From NCBI RefSeq assembly GCF_024733555.1, contig NZ_JANIOF010000005.1:330597-394596 (forward strand): a stretch of DNA of 64,000 nucleotides, given 5' to 3'. The translations under genes were made by a program, and so were the position numbers. The DNA is from Paenibacillus sp. SC116. GTDB lineage: Bacteria; Bacillota; Bacilli; Paenibacillales; Paenibacillaceae. The notes below the pieces were generated by a model. The model worked only from the letters and a program-made list of their open reading frames with translations, was not told where the DNA came from and made no database searches. How positions within the stretch are numbered: the stretch's first letter is position 1; the number at the start of each line of letters is the position of its first letter. This document shows, one piece after another, positions 46,322 to 57,157 of the stretch.

Positions 46322-47236
46322 TTATACTTCTTGCGGCTTGCGATTGTTAGGCTTTTTATCTCCTGCACGTTCGCGAAGCACAACCCACAGCGGGCTGGCA
46401 ATAAAGATCGAAGAGTATGCACCGAATGCCAAACCGATTACGATTGCAAGCGAGAACATACGGATCGACTCACTACCAAAGATGAGTAAACATATTGCCG
46501 TGACTAGAACAGTAAGCATAGTGTTAATCGTTCTTGTGAGCGTCTGGTTAACACTTGAATTAACCAGTTTGTCTAGATCGCTGCGGTTACGAAGTTTCGC
46601 AAAACGTAGATTCTCCCTGATACGGTCAAAGATAACGATTGTATCATTGATAGAAAAACCGATGATCGTTAAAACTGCAATAATAAACGGAAGGTTTACC
46701 TCCAAATTGAAAATGGAGAACACACTGATAACCATAAACGCATCATGCAGCAAAGCTACGATAGCCGCGATCGCGAATCTCCATTCAAAGCGGATACTTA
46801 CGTAAATGATAATACCGATGGAGGCAATCAATACGGAGTAAATCGCATTTCGCTGAAGTTCACGAGCAATTTCCACATCGACAATATTCACTTCAATAGA
46901 AGAACCAGGAGAAAGTTTTTCAATATCTTTCTTCAACTGAGCCTCTTCCGTATCTGTAAGAACCTCTGTGAATCGAATTGCCATACGCTCGCTGCCCTCT
47001 GTGATAGCAGGGGGCTTCTCGAGTTTATAACCAGCCAAAACTTGTTCCATTTGCTGCTTACTAACTGGTTGTTTCAAGGTGATGTCTATATTTGTACCAG
47101 AGCTAAAGTCAACCCCGTAGTTTAATCCGCGGAATGCTAATGTTCCAACACCAAGAAGCGTAATGACGATCGAAAAAATGAAGAAGAACTTACTTACCTT
47201 CATGAAATCGAAATTATAACTAGTCTTAAAGTTCAC
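46322..47236 (-). CDS. secF: Protein translocase subunit SecF
   Basis: Proton-driven accessory subunit of the Sec translocon. About six membrane helices: 'FFFIFSIVITLLGVGTLAF', then the conserved 'LNYGVDFSSGTNIDI', a periplasmic-type loop, 'LPFIIAVLTIIGFSINDTIVIFD' and 'TRTINTMLTVLVTAICLL'. The chosen GTG at 47236 has AAGGAG at about 10 nt; the GTG at 47245 lies on top of the ribosome site. It overlaps the secD end by 11 nt. Confidence 0.95.
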   Translation of the reverse strand: MNFKTSYNFDFMKVSKFFFIFSIVITLLGVGTLAFRGLNYGVDFSSGTNIDITLKQPVSKQQMEQVLAGYKLEKPPAITEGSERMAIRFTEVLTDTEEAQLKKDIEKLSPGSSIEVNIVDVEIARELQRNAIYSVLIASIGIIIYVSIRFEWRFAIAAIVALLHDAFMVISVFSIFNLEVNLPFIIAVLTIIGFSINDTIVIFDRIRENLRFAKLRNRSDLDKLVNSSVNQTLTRTINTMLTVLVTAICLLIFGSESIRMFSLAIVIGLAFGAYSSIFIASPLWVVLRERAGDKKPNNRKPQEV

Positions 47237-48506
47237 GGATTTCACTCTCCTTCACACCAAAGTAAGACGGCTTGTTGAGTTTATTGCTTCTCACAAGCAA
47301 CTGCAAGAATATGCGGGAGAGGAATACATTCGTGAAAATACTAATAACGACTGTAAGCATCATAATGAACGCAAAGCCTTTAACTTGGCTCTCGCCGAGA
47401 GCATACATAACACCACCAGCAATGATCGTCGTTACGTTAGCGTCAAGAATAGTACGGAACGAGCTCTTGGAACCTGCTTTTACTGCAGAAGAAACGGATT
47501 TCCCTGCTCGCATTTCTTCCCTAATACGCTCATACGTAATAATGTTCGCATCCACAGCCATACCAAGACCTAGTATAAACGCCGCGATACCTGGCAAAGT
47601 AAGCGTCGTATCAGACAACCAGAATACGACGAAATGGAGCCAAATAAATAGAATCAAGGAGAAGCTAGCAATAATACCAGGCAAACGGTAGTAAATTAAC
47701 ATAAAGATCAATACCAATACGGTACCAATGACGCCCGCTTGAATCGTTTGATTCAGTGAAAGTTGACCTAGGGAAGCTGATACGCTCTGCGTATACTTCT
47801 CTGTCAGCTTGAGCGGTAAGGAGCCTAAGTTGATCGTATCTTTAAGCTCATTTGCTTCCTCCTGGCTTGCTTGTCCTGTAATGGTAGCCTCAGTACCTGT
47901 GATCGGGAATTCCACGTTTGGTGCCGAAATCATTTTCTCATCCATAAAGATAGCTAAGCGATTACGAGACTGGGATGGATCAGGGTTAGCTAATTTAGAT
48001 AGCCTCGTCGTAATCTCTCCGAATTTTTGTCCGTCTTTTAGTTTGATTGCGACTACTGGTCTTCTCAAATCATCAGAAATGACCGAAGCGCCACCTTCAA
48101 CAAAGTCCGTACCTTTCAGTTCTACTTTACAGTAGTCAGTCGGGCTCATACATCCGTCGGAGCTGCGGAACGTAAGAACAGCTGGACTTTTCAGTTTCTT
48201 ACGCACTGTTTCTTCGTCCTGAACATCTGCCAGTTTAACACGGATTCGGTTTGTACCCTCCGTCGTTATCTCAGGCTCACTTGTTCCTGTTGCATTGATA
48301 CGTTTTTCCAAACTTTTAGCGGTCTGTACGAGCGCATCTGATGTCACCTTGCCACCTGGTTCAAGAGGTTCAGCTTCATATAAAATTTCGAAGCCGCCTT
48401 TCAAATCTAGGCCAAGGTGAATCTTGTTGAGGATCGTAGGGCTCGTCCAAATAATAACTCCAAGCGATACGACCACGATGAACAAGAACGTCATCACCCT
48501 TTTCAT
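47226..48506 (-). CDS. secD: Protein translocase subunit SecD
   Basis: Partner of SecF, 426 residues. N-terminal helix, 'KIHLGLDLKGGFEILYEAEP' (the D-L-K-G-G motif), a large extracytoplasmic domain to about 240, then five helices including 'PGIAAFILGLGMAVDANIIT' with the conserved aspartate. In B. subtilis SecD and SecF are fused; here they are separate, overlapping genes. ATG with GGGG at 5 nt. Confidence 0.96.
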   Translation of the reverse strand: MKRVMTFLFIVVVSLGVIIWTSPTILNKIHLGLDLKGGFEILYEAEPLEPGGKVTSDALVQTAKSLEKRINATGTSEPEITTEGTNRIRVKLADVQDEETVRKKLKSPAVLTFRSSDGCMSPTDYCKVELKGTDFVEGGASVISDDLRRPVVAIKLKDGQKFGEITTRLSKLANPDPSQSRNRLAIFMDEKMISAPNVEFPITGTEATITGQASQEEANELKDTINLGSLPLKLTEKYTQSVSASLGQLSLNQTIQAGVIGTVLVLIFMLIYYRLPGIIASFSLILFIWLHFVVFWLSDTTLTLPGIAAFILGLGMAVDANIITYERIREEMRAGKSVSSAVKAGSKSSFRTILDANVTTIIAGGVMYALGESQVKGFAFIMMLTVVISIFTNVFLSRIFLQLLVRSNKLNKPSYFGVKESEIREL

Positions 48507-48607
48507 TTCGTCCCCATTCCCCTTTCATATTCAATATTTCTATTATATCGACGGTCAAAAAACGAGTCAATTTTTCATTAGTCGCCTTAGTCGCCGCAAA
48601 AAAAGCC

Positions 48608-48627
48608 TCTCCTTATTAAAAGGGAGA
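48608..48627 (-). terminator. Short stem with T-run at the end of comN
   Basis: TCTCC / GGAGA stem, with TTTTTTT following on the minus strand. It overlaps the comN stop codon, so termination would occur at the very end of the gene. The stem is short (5-6 bp). Confidence 0.5.
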
Positions 48628-48879
48628 CCCTTTATAGGCAGCCATCGTTACATAGTTCATAAACTGTGTCGCTTTGAGCGACAATATGTCGTTCACGATA
48701 CGATGAAGTGGCGGCTCCGCCTTTTCTTTCTTGTAACGTGCACTCACACATTCCCAAACTTCCTTGTCTGTCACATACTCATAACCTAGCAAATGAAACT
48801 CTTCTGCTTTGCTCTGACAGAGAAGCTCGATATCTTGATCTAAGATGCTGCTGATCCGTCTTTCTAAAACTTGATCCAT
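48616..48879 (-). CDS. comN: Post-transcriptional regulator ComN-like protein
   Basis: An 87-residue helical protein of the ComN (YrzD) family; in B. subtilis ComN controls comE mRNA accumulation and localises to poles and septa with DivIVA. 'VWECVSARYKKEKAEPPLH' and 'IVNDILSLKATQFMNYVTMA' are the family's conserved core. ATG preceded by GGAGAGG at 8 nt. Its position next to secD and divergent from spoVB matches B. subtilis. Confidence 0.88.
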   Translation of the reverse strand: MDQVLERRISSILDQDIELLCQSKAEEFHLLGYEYVTDKEVWECVSARYKKEKAEPPLHRIVNDILSLKATQFMNYVTMAAYKGSPF

Positions 48880-49067
48880 AGCGAAAGCCTCTCCTTTTCC
48901 TTCTCCAGTTCCCCACTGTCATTGTAAATTCGCGCTAAGCCTGTCATGTTCCTGCTTGCCATCATTAATTGAAACAAAAAAGCCTGTACATGTCCAATCG
49001 GACAACTGCATACACATGAGTACAAAGAATACGTTGTACAAGTCTGCCCTTAAGCGAGGGATCGTAA

Positions 49068-50654
49068 ATGAAAAAGCAAACCTTTATACAAGGAACACTT
49101 ATCTTATTTGCAGCAGGTTTATTAAACCGAATATTAGGCTTCATCCCCCGTATTACACTACCTCGTATTATTGGGGCAGAAGGGGTTGGCCTTTATCAGC
49201 TTGGATACCCATTTCTTCTCGTTATGCTGACCATTATAACTGGCGGTGTTCCACTTGCGGTCGCAAAACTCGTAGCTGAAGCGGATTCAGTAGGCAATCA
49301 ACAACGTGTCCGCAGCATCGTACGTGCGGCTTTATGGATGACAAGCTCTGTTGCTATCGTCTTAACTGTCACAAGTTTGACATTATCATCGTGGATTACA
49401 ACACATGTGTTGACAGATGATCGTGTCTATTACACATTCCTCTTTATGACACCAAATATTATTATCATTGCGGTTGCTTCTGTGCTGAGAGGCTACTTTC
49501 AAGGAAAACAGAACATGATTCCGACAGCGGCATCTCAAGTAACGGAAACACTCGTTCGCATCGTAACTGTTATTGGTGGTGCATATTTGCTGCTTCCATA
49601 TGGTTTAGAGTGGGCTGCTGCTGGTGCCATGCTTGGAGTCGTTGTAGGCGAACTGAGCGGCTTGTTAGTGCTGGTGCTGCAGTGGCGGCGTCATCATAAG
49701 AAAAAGGACGGAGCAATCGACGCCACGGCTAACAACGTGCTCGCTTCACAACCCGTAGAACAAGAACGCCCCGCTTGGCGGAGCTTAGTACGAATTGCCC
49801 TCCCTGTAACAGGGGGGAAGCTAATTGGCTCTTTATCCTACTTGCTGGAATCCATTACGATTGCTCGCAGTCTTGCTGCTGCCGGTATCGTAACGGCAGT
49901 CGCTACGGCCCAATACGGCGCTTTACAAGGGATGATCATTCCAATTTTGCTGCTGCCAGGTGCATTAACCTATTCTTTATCCGTTTCATTAGTACCCTCT
50001 TTATCCGAGGCTTACGGACGAAAAGATATGGCCACCATTCATATGCGTATGCATCAAGCTATCCGCTTAGCTTTAGTGAGCGGCGCTCCCTTTGCCGTCG
50101 TTATGTATATACTGGCATTGCCACTTTGCAGTGTACTCTATGACGATATTTCAGTAGCTCCCATGCTGCAATGGATGGCTCCAGTTGCGATTTTTATATA
50201 CTTGCAAGCCCCGCTGCAAGCTGCATTACAAGCACTAGATCGTCCTGGAATGGCATTAATGAACACATTTGTAGGGGCGATCGTGAAGTTAGGGCTTATC
50301 ATCCAACTCGCTTCGATGCCCCACCTTGGGATTCAAGGTGCTGTCATCGCCATTAATGTTAATATTTTGATCGTTACCTTGCTTCACGGGTGGAGCCTGA
50401 TCCGAACGTTTAAAATAAAAATTACGTGGATTGACTTTGCAAAAGTCGGCGTCGCCATGATTATTATCGCTGGTGCTATTCAAGCAACATATCAGCATTT
50501 CCCATTAACCAACTCTGTTTTTGTTCGCTTAAGTGCAGCATGCCTTGTAGGGCTATGCCTCTATGTTGCGCTCCTTATTATGATGAGACTTATCGATCGA
50601 AACGATTTAACCCGTCTCCCCCTTATCGGACGCTTTCTATCTAGCCGCACCTAA
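49068..50654 (+). CDS. spoVB: Stage V sporulation protein B (MOP-superfamily flippase)
   Basis: A 528-residue polysaccharide-flippase-type membrane protein with 14 helices, needed for spore cortex synthesis in Bacillus, probably by moving lipid-linked precursors. 'TLILFAAGLLNRILGFIPRI' start, 'GLYQLGYPFLLVMLTIITGG', and 'ALTYSLSVSLVPSLSEAYGR' in the middle. ATG with GAGGGAT at about 6 nt. About 55 nt upstream, CATACACAT (49009-49017) resembles a SigE -10, but its -35 is uncertain. Monocistronic, divergent from comN. Confidence 0.93.
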   Translation: MKKQTFIQGTLILFAAGLLNRILGFIPRITLPRIIGAEGVGLYQLGYPFLLVMLTIITGGVPLAVAKLVAEADSVGNQQRVRSIVRAALWMTSSVAIVLTVTSLTLSSWITTHVLTDDRVYYTFLFMTPNIIIIAVASVLRGYFQGKQNMIPTAASQVTETLVRIVTVIGGAYLLLPYGLEWAAAGAMLGVVVGELSGLLVLVLQWRRHHKKKDGAIDATANNVLASQPVEQERPAWRSLVRIALPVTGGKLIGSLSYLLESITIARSLAAAGIVTAVATAQYGALQGMIIPILLLPGALTYSLSVSLVPSLSEAYGRKDMATIHMRMHQAIRLALVSGAPFAVVMYILALPLCSVLYDDISVAPMLQWMAPVAIFIYLQAPLQAALQALDRPGMALMNTFVGAIVKLGLIIQLASMPHLGIQGAVIAINVNILIVTLLHGWSLIRTFKIKITWIDFAKVGVAMIIIAGAIQATYQHFPLTNSVFVRLSAACLVGLCLYVALLIMMRLIDRNDLTRLPLIGRFLSSRT

Positions 50655-50687
50655 CCTAACGGTGTGACGGGTCTTGTATGCGATGTT

Positions 50688-51542
50688 TTAACGAGGAGGT
50701 TTTGGATCCATTTTGTCTACAAAAATGCGTCCCCGATGATCGATAGAGCAAAAAAATACATCTTTAAATTCATGAGCACCTTTTTGCTGGATTTGATTTT
50801 TTAACCAGAATCGTGTCTTCTCGATCTTCTCTAAATTGGAATCCATAACACGACCATCCATAATCAGCGGTAAAGGAAGCGATGTAAATTTAATACGATC
50901 AGGATGCTCCAACACAGGTTGATCTCTTTTATGCAGCGTGTTACTTGTACTCGTGTTAAATGAAAGCTCAGTACTACATTCATTATCCGTATTTTTTTGT
51001 GACATGCTGGTACTTACCTGTGCAACAGAATAAGCGCTGCTCTCCTCATCTTCCGTGGAGGCTACAACTTGTTCATCACTGCTATTGCCAGCATGTTCTC
51101 TTAGAAACACGGTTAATTTGCCTGTTGGCTCCAAAATAGCGAACTGAACGTCCTGAACACTGTCTATCCCCTGCTCTCGAAGTTGAAGCATTAAATCGTC
51201 CAAATTATAACGCTGTTTGCGCATTTCCTCGCGATTAAGCTGCCCTTGATTAATAATAAAGCTCGGATTCCCATCAAAGAAACAGCGTATCCGTCTATTT
51301 TTCATTGCCAGTATCGCTAATGCAATCTGGATCAGGACAAGCACACCCATTGGTACTAAACACTCCCATAACGGTTTATGGGCATCCTCAATACCAAATA
51401 CAGCAATCTCCGCAATCATAATCGAGATTACTAAGTCGAAAATAGACAGCTTTCCAATTTCTCGCTTCCCCATTAATCGCATCACACTAAAAACAGCAAA
51501 ATACATCAATATCGTACGGAAAATAAGTGTACCAAATACCAC
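50688..51542 (-). CDS. DUF421 (YetF/YrbG) membrane protein with a Ser/Thr-Asp insertion
   Basis: A 284-residue protein. Three N-terminal helices ('FRTILMYFAVFSVMRLMGKR', 'VISIMIAEIAVFG', 'VLIQIALAILA') are followed by the DUF421 soluble domain ('CFFDGNPSFIINQGQLNREEM', 'LRKQGID-like LREQGIDSVQDV', 'ILEPTGKLTVFL'). A hydrophilic stretch rich in Ser, Thr, Asp and Glu (about 150-215) then precedes a second soluble segment ('PLPLIMDGRVMDSNLEK...WLKNQI...DVFFCSIDHRGRIFVD'). GTG with GAGGAGG at 8 nt. Function of the family is unclear. It sits next to spoVB, as yrbG does. Confidence 0.88.
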   Translation of the reverse strand: MVFGTLIFRTILMYFAVFSVMRLMGKREIGKLSIFDLVISIMIAEIAVFGIEDAHKPLWECLVPMGVLVLIQIALAILAMKNRRIRCFFDGNPSFIINQGQLNREEMRKQRYNLDDLMLQLREQGIDSVQDVQFAILEPTGKLTVFLREHAGNSSDEQVVASTEDEESSAYSVAQVSTSMSQKNTDNECSTELSFNTSTSNTLHKRDQPVLEHPDRIKFTSLPLPLIMDGRVMDSNLEKIEKTRFWLKNQIQQKGAHEFKDVFFCSIDHRGRIFVDKMDPKPPR

Positions 51543-51685
51543 TGCGATAACCTCCTCACAGCCTTAATCCGATGTCCAGAATCCAGAATGGAGAGAGCTG
51601 CTACAACAGGTATTCTCACCGTAGCCATCCCTTAACATACGAATCAAGTTCTTGAGAAGTTTACCAATCCAACTCCACACATGTT

Positions 51686-52993
51686 CTAGCCGACAAGCAG
51701 AAACAAATATACGGTCGCAATTAGAAGAGACAACAAAGTAATCGGCGCTCCTATTTTTAAAAATTCCCAGTAACTAAATCCTTTGCCCTCCCGCTTCGCC
51801 ATACCTGCTACAATTACGTTTGCGGATGCACCCAGCACCGTTCCGTTCCCGCCTAGACAAGCACCTAATGCCAACGCCCACCACAATACATTCGTTTCAT
51901 TTGGGTCAGTCACTCCCATTTGCACACCGACATCTTGAATCAGAGGTATCATCGTAGCTACAAACGGGATATTATCAATCGTTGCCGAAGCAATTCCCGA
52001 TACCCATAACACAAACATCGTTGTGTTCAACATATCCCCTTTCGTTACATCCAAAGTCAGCCTCGCAAGTTGTTCAATGATGCCGACTTCCACCAAACCT
52101 CCAACAAGAATAAATAAGCCAATAAAGAAAAATATCGTCACCCACTCCACATGACTGAATGCTTCTTCAATTTCTCGTTCGGTTTGCGTACTTAGCAATA
52201 TGGCTGCCCCAGCTAAAGCAATGACAGATGGCTCAATATGTACAACCGCATGAAAGGCAAACCCGATAATGGTCATTATAAGTACGGCTACAGATTTCAC
52301 AACTAGCCGTTTGTCAGTAATATAGTCCTCTGCAGATAGTTCCATTAGCGCTTCCTTCTGTTTCATCCCTACTTGTAGCTGCTTACGGTAAATAAGGACA
52401 AGTACAAACAGAACGACTATCATAATAACAAATGTGACAGGCGCTAAATATTGCAAGAACATGTTAAACGTTAAATGTTTATTGGCTGATCCAATCATAA
52501 TGTTGGGCGGATCTCCGATCATAGTTGCCGTGCCACCGATATTAGCACTAATAATCTCGGCAATAAGATACGGTACTGGATTGATTTGCAAAATACGTGT
52601 GATTGAGAACGTAATCGGTACCATTAAAAGAACGGTTGTTACATTGTCCAAAAAGGCTGATCCTAGAGCTGTGAGCGAGGACATAATGATTAGAATACGT
52701 ATCGGTTTGCCTTGTGCTTTCTGCGCTGCCTTTACCGCTACATATTGAAATATCCCACTCTTGTTGGCAATGCTTACGAGTATCATCATGCCGATAAGCA
52801 GAAATATGGTGTTCCATTCCACATGCTTCGTAAAGGCAAGCTGAGGCGGTACAATATGCAAAATCAACATGACAACGGCACCCAACAATGCGATAACAGC
52901 GCGATTCATTTTCTCTGTGATGATAATAGAGTAGGTTAATAAAAACACGATTACCGCTGCTGTCACTTGCCAAGTTTGCTCCATAACTTCCAT
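51686..52993 (-). CDS. ArsB/NhaD superfamily permease (SLC13-like)
   Basis: A 435-residue ion transporter with about 11 helices. 'SANIGGTATMIGDPPNIMIG' and 'GSAFLDNVTTVLLMVPITF' in the first half are mirrored by 'ATIDNIPFVATMIPLIQDV' and 'CLGGNGTVLGASANVIVAG' in the second; these paired hairpins are the family hallmark. Members carry arsenite, Na+/H+ or dicarboxylates, and the motifs alone do not choose between them. ATG at 52993 follows GGAAAG. No ars genes are near, so arsenite is not favoured. Confidence 0.88.
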   Translation of the reverse strand: MEVMEQTWQVTAAVIVFLLTYSIIITEKMNRAVIALLGAVVMLILHIVPPQLAFTKHVEWNTIFLLIGMMILVSIANKSGIFQYVAVKAAQKAQGKPIRILIIMSSLTALGSAFLDNVTTVLLMVPITFSITRILQINPVPYLIAEIISANIGGTATMIGDPPNIMIGSANKHLTFNMFLQYLAPVTFVIMIVVLFVLVLIYRKQLQVGMKQKEALMELSAEDYITDKRLVVKSVAVLIMTIIGFAFHAVVHIEPSVIALAGAAILLSTQTEREIEEAFSHVEWVTIFFFIGLFILVGGLVEVGIIEQLARLTLDVTKGDMLNTTMFVLWVSGIASATIDNIPFVATMIPLIQDVGVQMGVTDPNETNVLWWALALGACLGGNGTVLGASANVIVAGMAKREGKGFSYWEFLKIGAPITLLSLLIATVYLFLLVG

Positions 52994-53114
52994 CTTCACT
53001 TTCCTCTTTTCTATGTAAGCATGAATTCGTAAGATGTCATGGCTATATCTTTGTACTATTTCCTATAGCTTGCCCATACGATGGTACAAACAGAATGTCA
53101 GAGGGAGGATTTAT

Positions 53115-53519
53115 ATGAACGCAATGCAGCGCTTTAGCTCAGGTAAGTTAAGCCACCCGTTATTGGCTGGAATCGGCTATGCTTTTTTATGGCTCGCCAT
53201 TGGTGCTTTAGCCCTTTCTATTTTGTTAGTTGCTACTTCAACCCAAGAAGACAATCTAACCAAGTACAGCTACTTTGTACACGGCTTTGCTTTACTAATC
53301 GGTGGCTGGACATCAGGGAAGCGCAGTGGAAGGAAAGGCTGGTATTACGGAGGAGTTACAGGCATACTATACGCCTTGCTTGTATTTGTCATTGGTTTTC
53401 TAGCATTGGATATGCAATGGGATGCTATCAAATGGATTGCATTAGCAGCGGCTTTTGGCTTATCAGCTCTTGGCGGAATATTCGGGGTTAATGTAAGCAA
53501 AGACAGTAAATCCAAGTAA
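53115..53519 (+). CDS. YrzE/TIGR04086 family membrane protein
   Basis: A 134-residue protein with four hydrophobic helices: 'AGIGYAFLWLAIGALALSIL', 'YFVHGFALLIGGWTSGKRSG', 'GWYYGGVTGILYALLVFVIG' and a last one ending 'SALGGIFGVNVS'. The G-G-W-x-S-G-K-R-S-x-x-x-G-W-Y-x-G-G pattern is the family signature. ATG with GGGAGG at 6 nt. Function unknown; conserved near yajC/spoVB in Firmicutes. Confidence 0.87.
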   Translation: MNAMQRFSSGKLSHPLLAGIGYAFLWLAIGALALSILLVATSTQEDNLTKYSYFVHGFALLIGGWTSGKRSGRKGWYYGGVTGILYALLVFVIGFLALDMQWDAIKWIALAAAFGLSALGGIFGVNVSKDSKSK

Positions 53520-53608
53520 TGGGTTTTGTTCTTGGTGTGTTCCTATTCTCGGTATGATATACTATGGGAGGCTCATACATTATTTCATACTAGAATTAGG
53601 GGGATACT

Positions 53609-54460
53609 ATGGTACTTTTTGAATCGATGCAGACGGTCGCTATCTGGTCCGTTGTATTTATTCTATTGCTTGCTTGGATTGGTTCTGGCAAGCAGCCAGT
53701 CTACATCATTCGTTCATTTGTCAAACTCATCATTCATTCAAGACCATTTCTTATCGCCTTTGTTTCATTTATGTTTCTTCTTGTCGTTAATAAATATCAA
53801 TTAGATCTAGAAGCAATGATGTCTATTACTTGGGACTTCACACCACTGATTCATCAAATAGAGGGCCAGTTTGTCTATCATCTGCAACAGTTGGTTGAGC
53901 ATCCTGCTCTTACACCTATATTTGCTTTTTTCTATTTAGTTATTTTCCAAGCGATTATTATCGCTTCTATAGGAATCTATGCAGCTAAGGGACTTAATTC
54001 GTTCGCGGTTGCTATCTGTTATGCGATTACATTTAATTATATTATTGCCATACCCTTTTACTTATGGGTTCCTGTAGATGAAGTGTGGTCTTATGCTCCT
54101 TCAGGTGTCTCTTTTCTTATGCTGGACTCTTTCCCAACGTTTGAAGAGAACTACCGGGCATTTTCGGGACTCAATAATTGCTTCCCGAGTCTTCATACTT
54201 CCATCTCTGCCACAGTCGCAATGATAGCATGGCGATCAGGCATTCGCAGATGGATATGGATTGCTTGTCCAAGTGCAGTTATTATTATTTTCTCCATTTT
54301 CTATCTCGGTATCCACTGGGTATCGGATATGTTTGCAGGTATTGCGCTTGCGGCAGTATGCAGCTGGATTGGATTGAAACTTGCGGGTATTTCCACGTTC
54401 CAAACCAAGACTACGATTAGCGCAGAACAGCAAACTAGCCGCTCCTTGGCTGATTCTTAA
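53609..54460 (+). CDS. PAP2 superfamily membrane phosphatase/transferase
   Basis: A 283-residue membrane protein with six helices. The PAP2 motifs 'NNCFPSLHTSISATVAMIAW' (S-x-x-H with P-S-L-H-T-S) and 'YLGIHWVSDMFAGIALA' (H-x-x-x-D) form the active site on the outer face. Closest in layout to the inositolphosphotransferase-like (Aur1/Ipt) PAP2 branch with the long first half, so it may act on a lipid phosphate or transfer a head group. It follows the YrzE-like gene by 89 nt and ends at a bidirectional terminator. Confidence 0.88.
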   Translation: MVLFESMQTVAIWSVVFILLLAWIGSGKQPVYIIRSFVKLIIHSRPFLIAFVSFMFLLVVNKYQLDLEAMMSITWDFTPLIHQIEGQFVYHLQQLVEHPALTPIFAFFYLVIFQAIIIASIGIYAAKGLNSFAVAICYAITFNYIIAIPFYLWVPVDEVWSYAPSGVSFLMLDSFPTFEENYRAFSGLNNCFPSLHTSISATVAMIAWRSGIRRWIWIACPSAVIIIFSIFYLGIHWVSDMFAGIALAAVCSWIGLKLAGISTFQTKTTISAEQQTSRSLADS

Positions 54461-54476
54461 TGAATGGATATCATAA

Positions 54477-54521
54477 AAAAGAACCTTCTAACCACTATGC
54501 AGTGGAATAGAAGGTTCTTTT
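54477..54521. terminator. Bidirectional Rho-independent terminator between the PAP2 gene and yajC
   Basis: Stem AAAAGAACCTTCTA / TAGAAGGTTCTTTT with inner CCACT/AGTGG. Plus strand ends CTTTATC, minus strand TTTTTTATG. It serves both convergent genes. Confidence 0.9.
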
Positions 54522-54530
54522 CTTTATCTA

Positions 54531-54851
54531 CTAAGCTTTAGCAGCTTCTTCAGTAGAAGCTATAACGTGGCTGATTGCATTGCGATCGAATGTCATCTTC
54601 GTAACATCATTTACGCGAATCACAACAACATCGTCAGTGATTTCAAGGATATGGCCGTGAAGTCCACCGATCGTTACAATTTTATCGCCTTTTTTCAAAG
54701 CGCTAAGCATCGAATTACGCGTTTTTTGCTTTTTCTGTTGCGGACGAATCAACAAGAAATAAAAGACCGCGAACATCGCACCGAATGAAAGCACCATTCC
54801 CCAAATGGAACCACCAGCAGCAGGAGCTGCAGCTAAAAGAAGTTCATTCAT
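54531..54851 (-). CDS. yajC: Preprotein translocase subunit YajC
   Basis: A 106-residue single-helix membrane protein associated with SecDF. 'GMVLSFGAMFAVFYFLLIRP' (about 18-37), then the typical 'IRPQQKKQKTRNSMLSALKK' and 'GDKIVTIGGLHGHILEITDD'. It is last in the ruvB-...-queA-tgt-yajC run; the sec partners secD/secF are about 7 kb away. Confidence 0.96.
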   Translation of the reverse strand: MNELLLAAAPAAGGSIWGMVLSFGAMFAVFYFLLIRPQQKKQKTRNSMLSALKKGDKIVTIGGLHGHILEITDDVVVIRVNDVTKMTFDRNAISHVIASTEEAAKA

Positions 54852-54932
54852 GATAAAATCCCCTTTTCATTTTAAATCTATGTAAGGAACCCTGATCGCT
54901 GTATCAGCAACCAGGACCATCCATGCAACTAA

Positions 54933-56078
<1,146 letters not shown>

Positions 56079-56114
56079 TCATCCTAACTATTATCAAATT
56101 TCAACGATTCAAAC

Positions 56115-57146
56115 TCACTTATAAATGAACATAGCATCGCCAAAGCTGAAGAATCGATACTCCTCTTTAACCGCTTCCTCATAAGCTTTTAGAATGCATT
56201 CTCTTCCCGCCAGCGCACTTACCAACATGACAAGTGTAGATTTAGGCAAATGGAAGTTTGTTAATAATGCATCAACGATTTGAAACTCATATCCTGGATA
56301 AATGAAAATATCTGTCCATCCGCTGCAAGCCTGCAGCTCTTGATTCAAATGTTGCTGTGCAGCCGTCTCCAAAGTACGTGCTGATGTCGTACCTACAGCT
56401 ACAACACGTCCACCTTGCTGCTTCGTTTCACGTATAAGCGTAGCTGTTTCTTCAGAGAGCTCATAATGCTCTGCATGCATAACATGATCTTCTGTGCGCT
56501 CCGCTGACATCGGACGGAACGTACCAAGCCCTACATGAAGCGTAACATAAGCGATTCTCACACCTTGCTTCTGGATCTCATTTAACAAATCCGTTGTAAA
56601 ATGAAGTCCTGCTGTTGGTGCCGCTGCCGAGCCCTCATGCTTCGCATATACCGTTTGATACCGCTCTCTATCTGAAAGCTGCTCTTTAATATATGGCGGA
56701 AGGGGCATTTCCCCTAACCGATCTAAAATTTCTTGAAAAATGCCTTCATATTCAAAACGCAGCACACGAGCTCCCATATCACGCTCTTCTGTGACGACAG
56801 CTTTCAACTCATCACCGAATTGAACCACCGCGCCCAGCTTCATTCGCTTCGCAGGCTTCACAAGCGCTTCCCAGCAGTTATCCTGCTCTTGCTTCAAAAG
56901 CAGCACTTCAACCTTAGCACCCGTATCAGGCTTTACACCAAATAAGCGGGCAGGGATAACACGCGTGTTATTAAGCACAAGCAAATCACCAGGCTTCAAA
57001 TACTGTGTAATCTCTGAGAACGAATGATGCTCCAACTCACAGCCATTACGATTCAATGTTAGGAGCCTAGAAGCTGTGCGATCAAGCAACGGCGTTTGTG
57101 CGATTAAATGTTCTGGCAAATGAAAATCAAATAAGTCCACATTCAT
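56115..57146 (-). CDS. queA: S-adenosylmethionine:tRNA ribosyltransferase-isomerase
   Basis: Makes epoxyqueuosine from preQ1-tRNA using the ribose of SAM. 343 residues with '[20 protein letters not shown]', '[16 protein letters not shown]' and '[16 protein letters not shown]', all typical of QueA. ATG with AGGACGG nearby. 46 nt before tgt, 12 nt after the SpoIID/LytB gene, so a likely common transcript. Confidence 0.97.
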   Translation of the reverse strand: MNVDLFDFHLPEHLIAQTPLLDRTASRLLTLNRNGCELEHHSFSEITQYLKPGDLLVLNNTRVIPARLFGVKPDTGAKVEVLLLKQEQDNCWEALVKPAKRMKLGAVVQFGDELKAVVTEERDMGARVLRFEYEGIFQEILDRLGEMPLPPYIKEQLSDRERYQTVYAKHEGSAAAPTAGLHFTTDLLNEIQKQGVRIAYVTLHVGLGTFRPMSAERTEDHVMHAEHYELSEETATLIRETKQQGGRVVAVGTTSARTLETAAQQHLNQELQACSGWTDIFIYPGYEFQIVDALLTNFHLPKSTLVMLVSALAGRECILKAYEEAVKEEYRFFSFGDAMFIYK

Positions 57147-57157
57147 AATTGTCCGTC

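Noticed and set aside
49009..49017. SigE-like -10 (CATACACAT) before spoVB
   Set aside because: No convincing -35 at the right distance; mentioned in the gene entry only.
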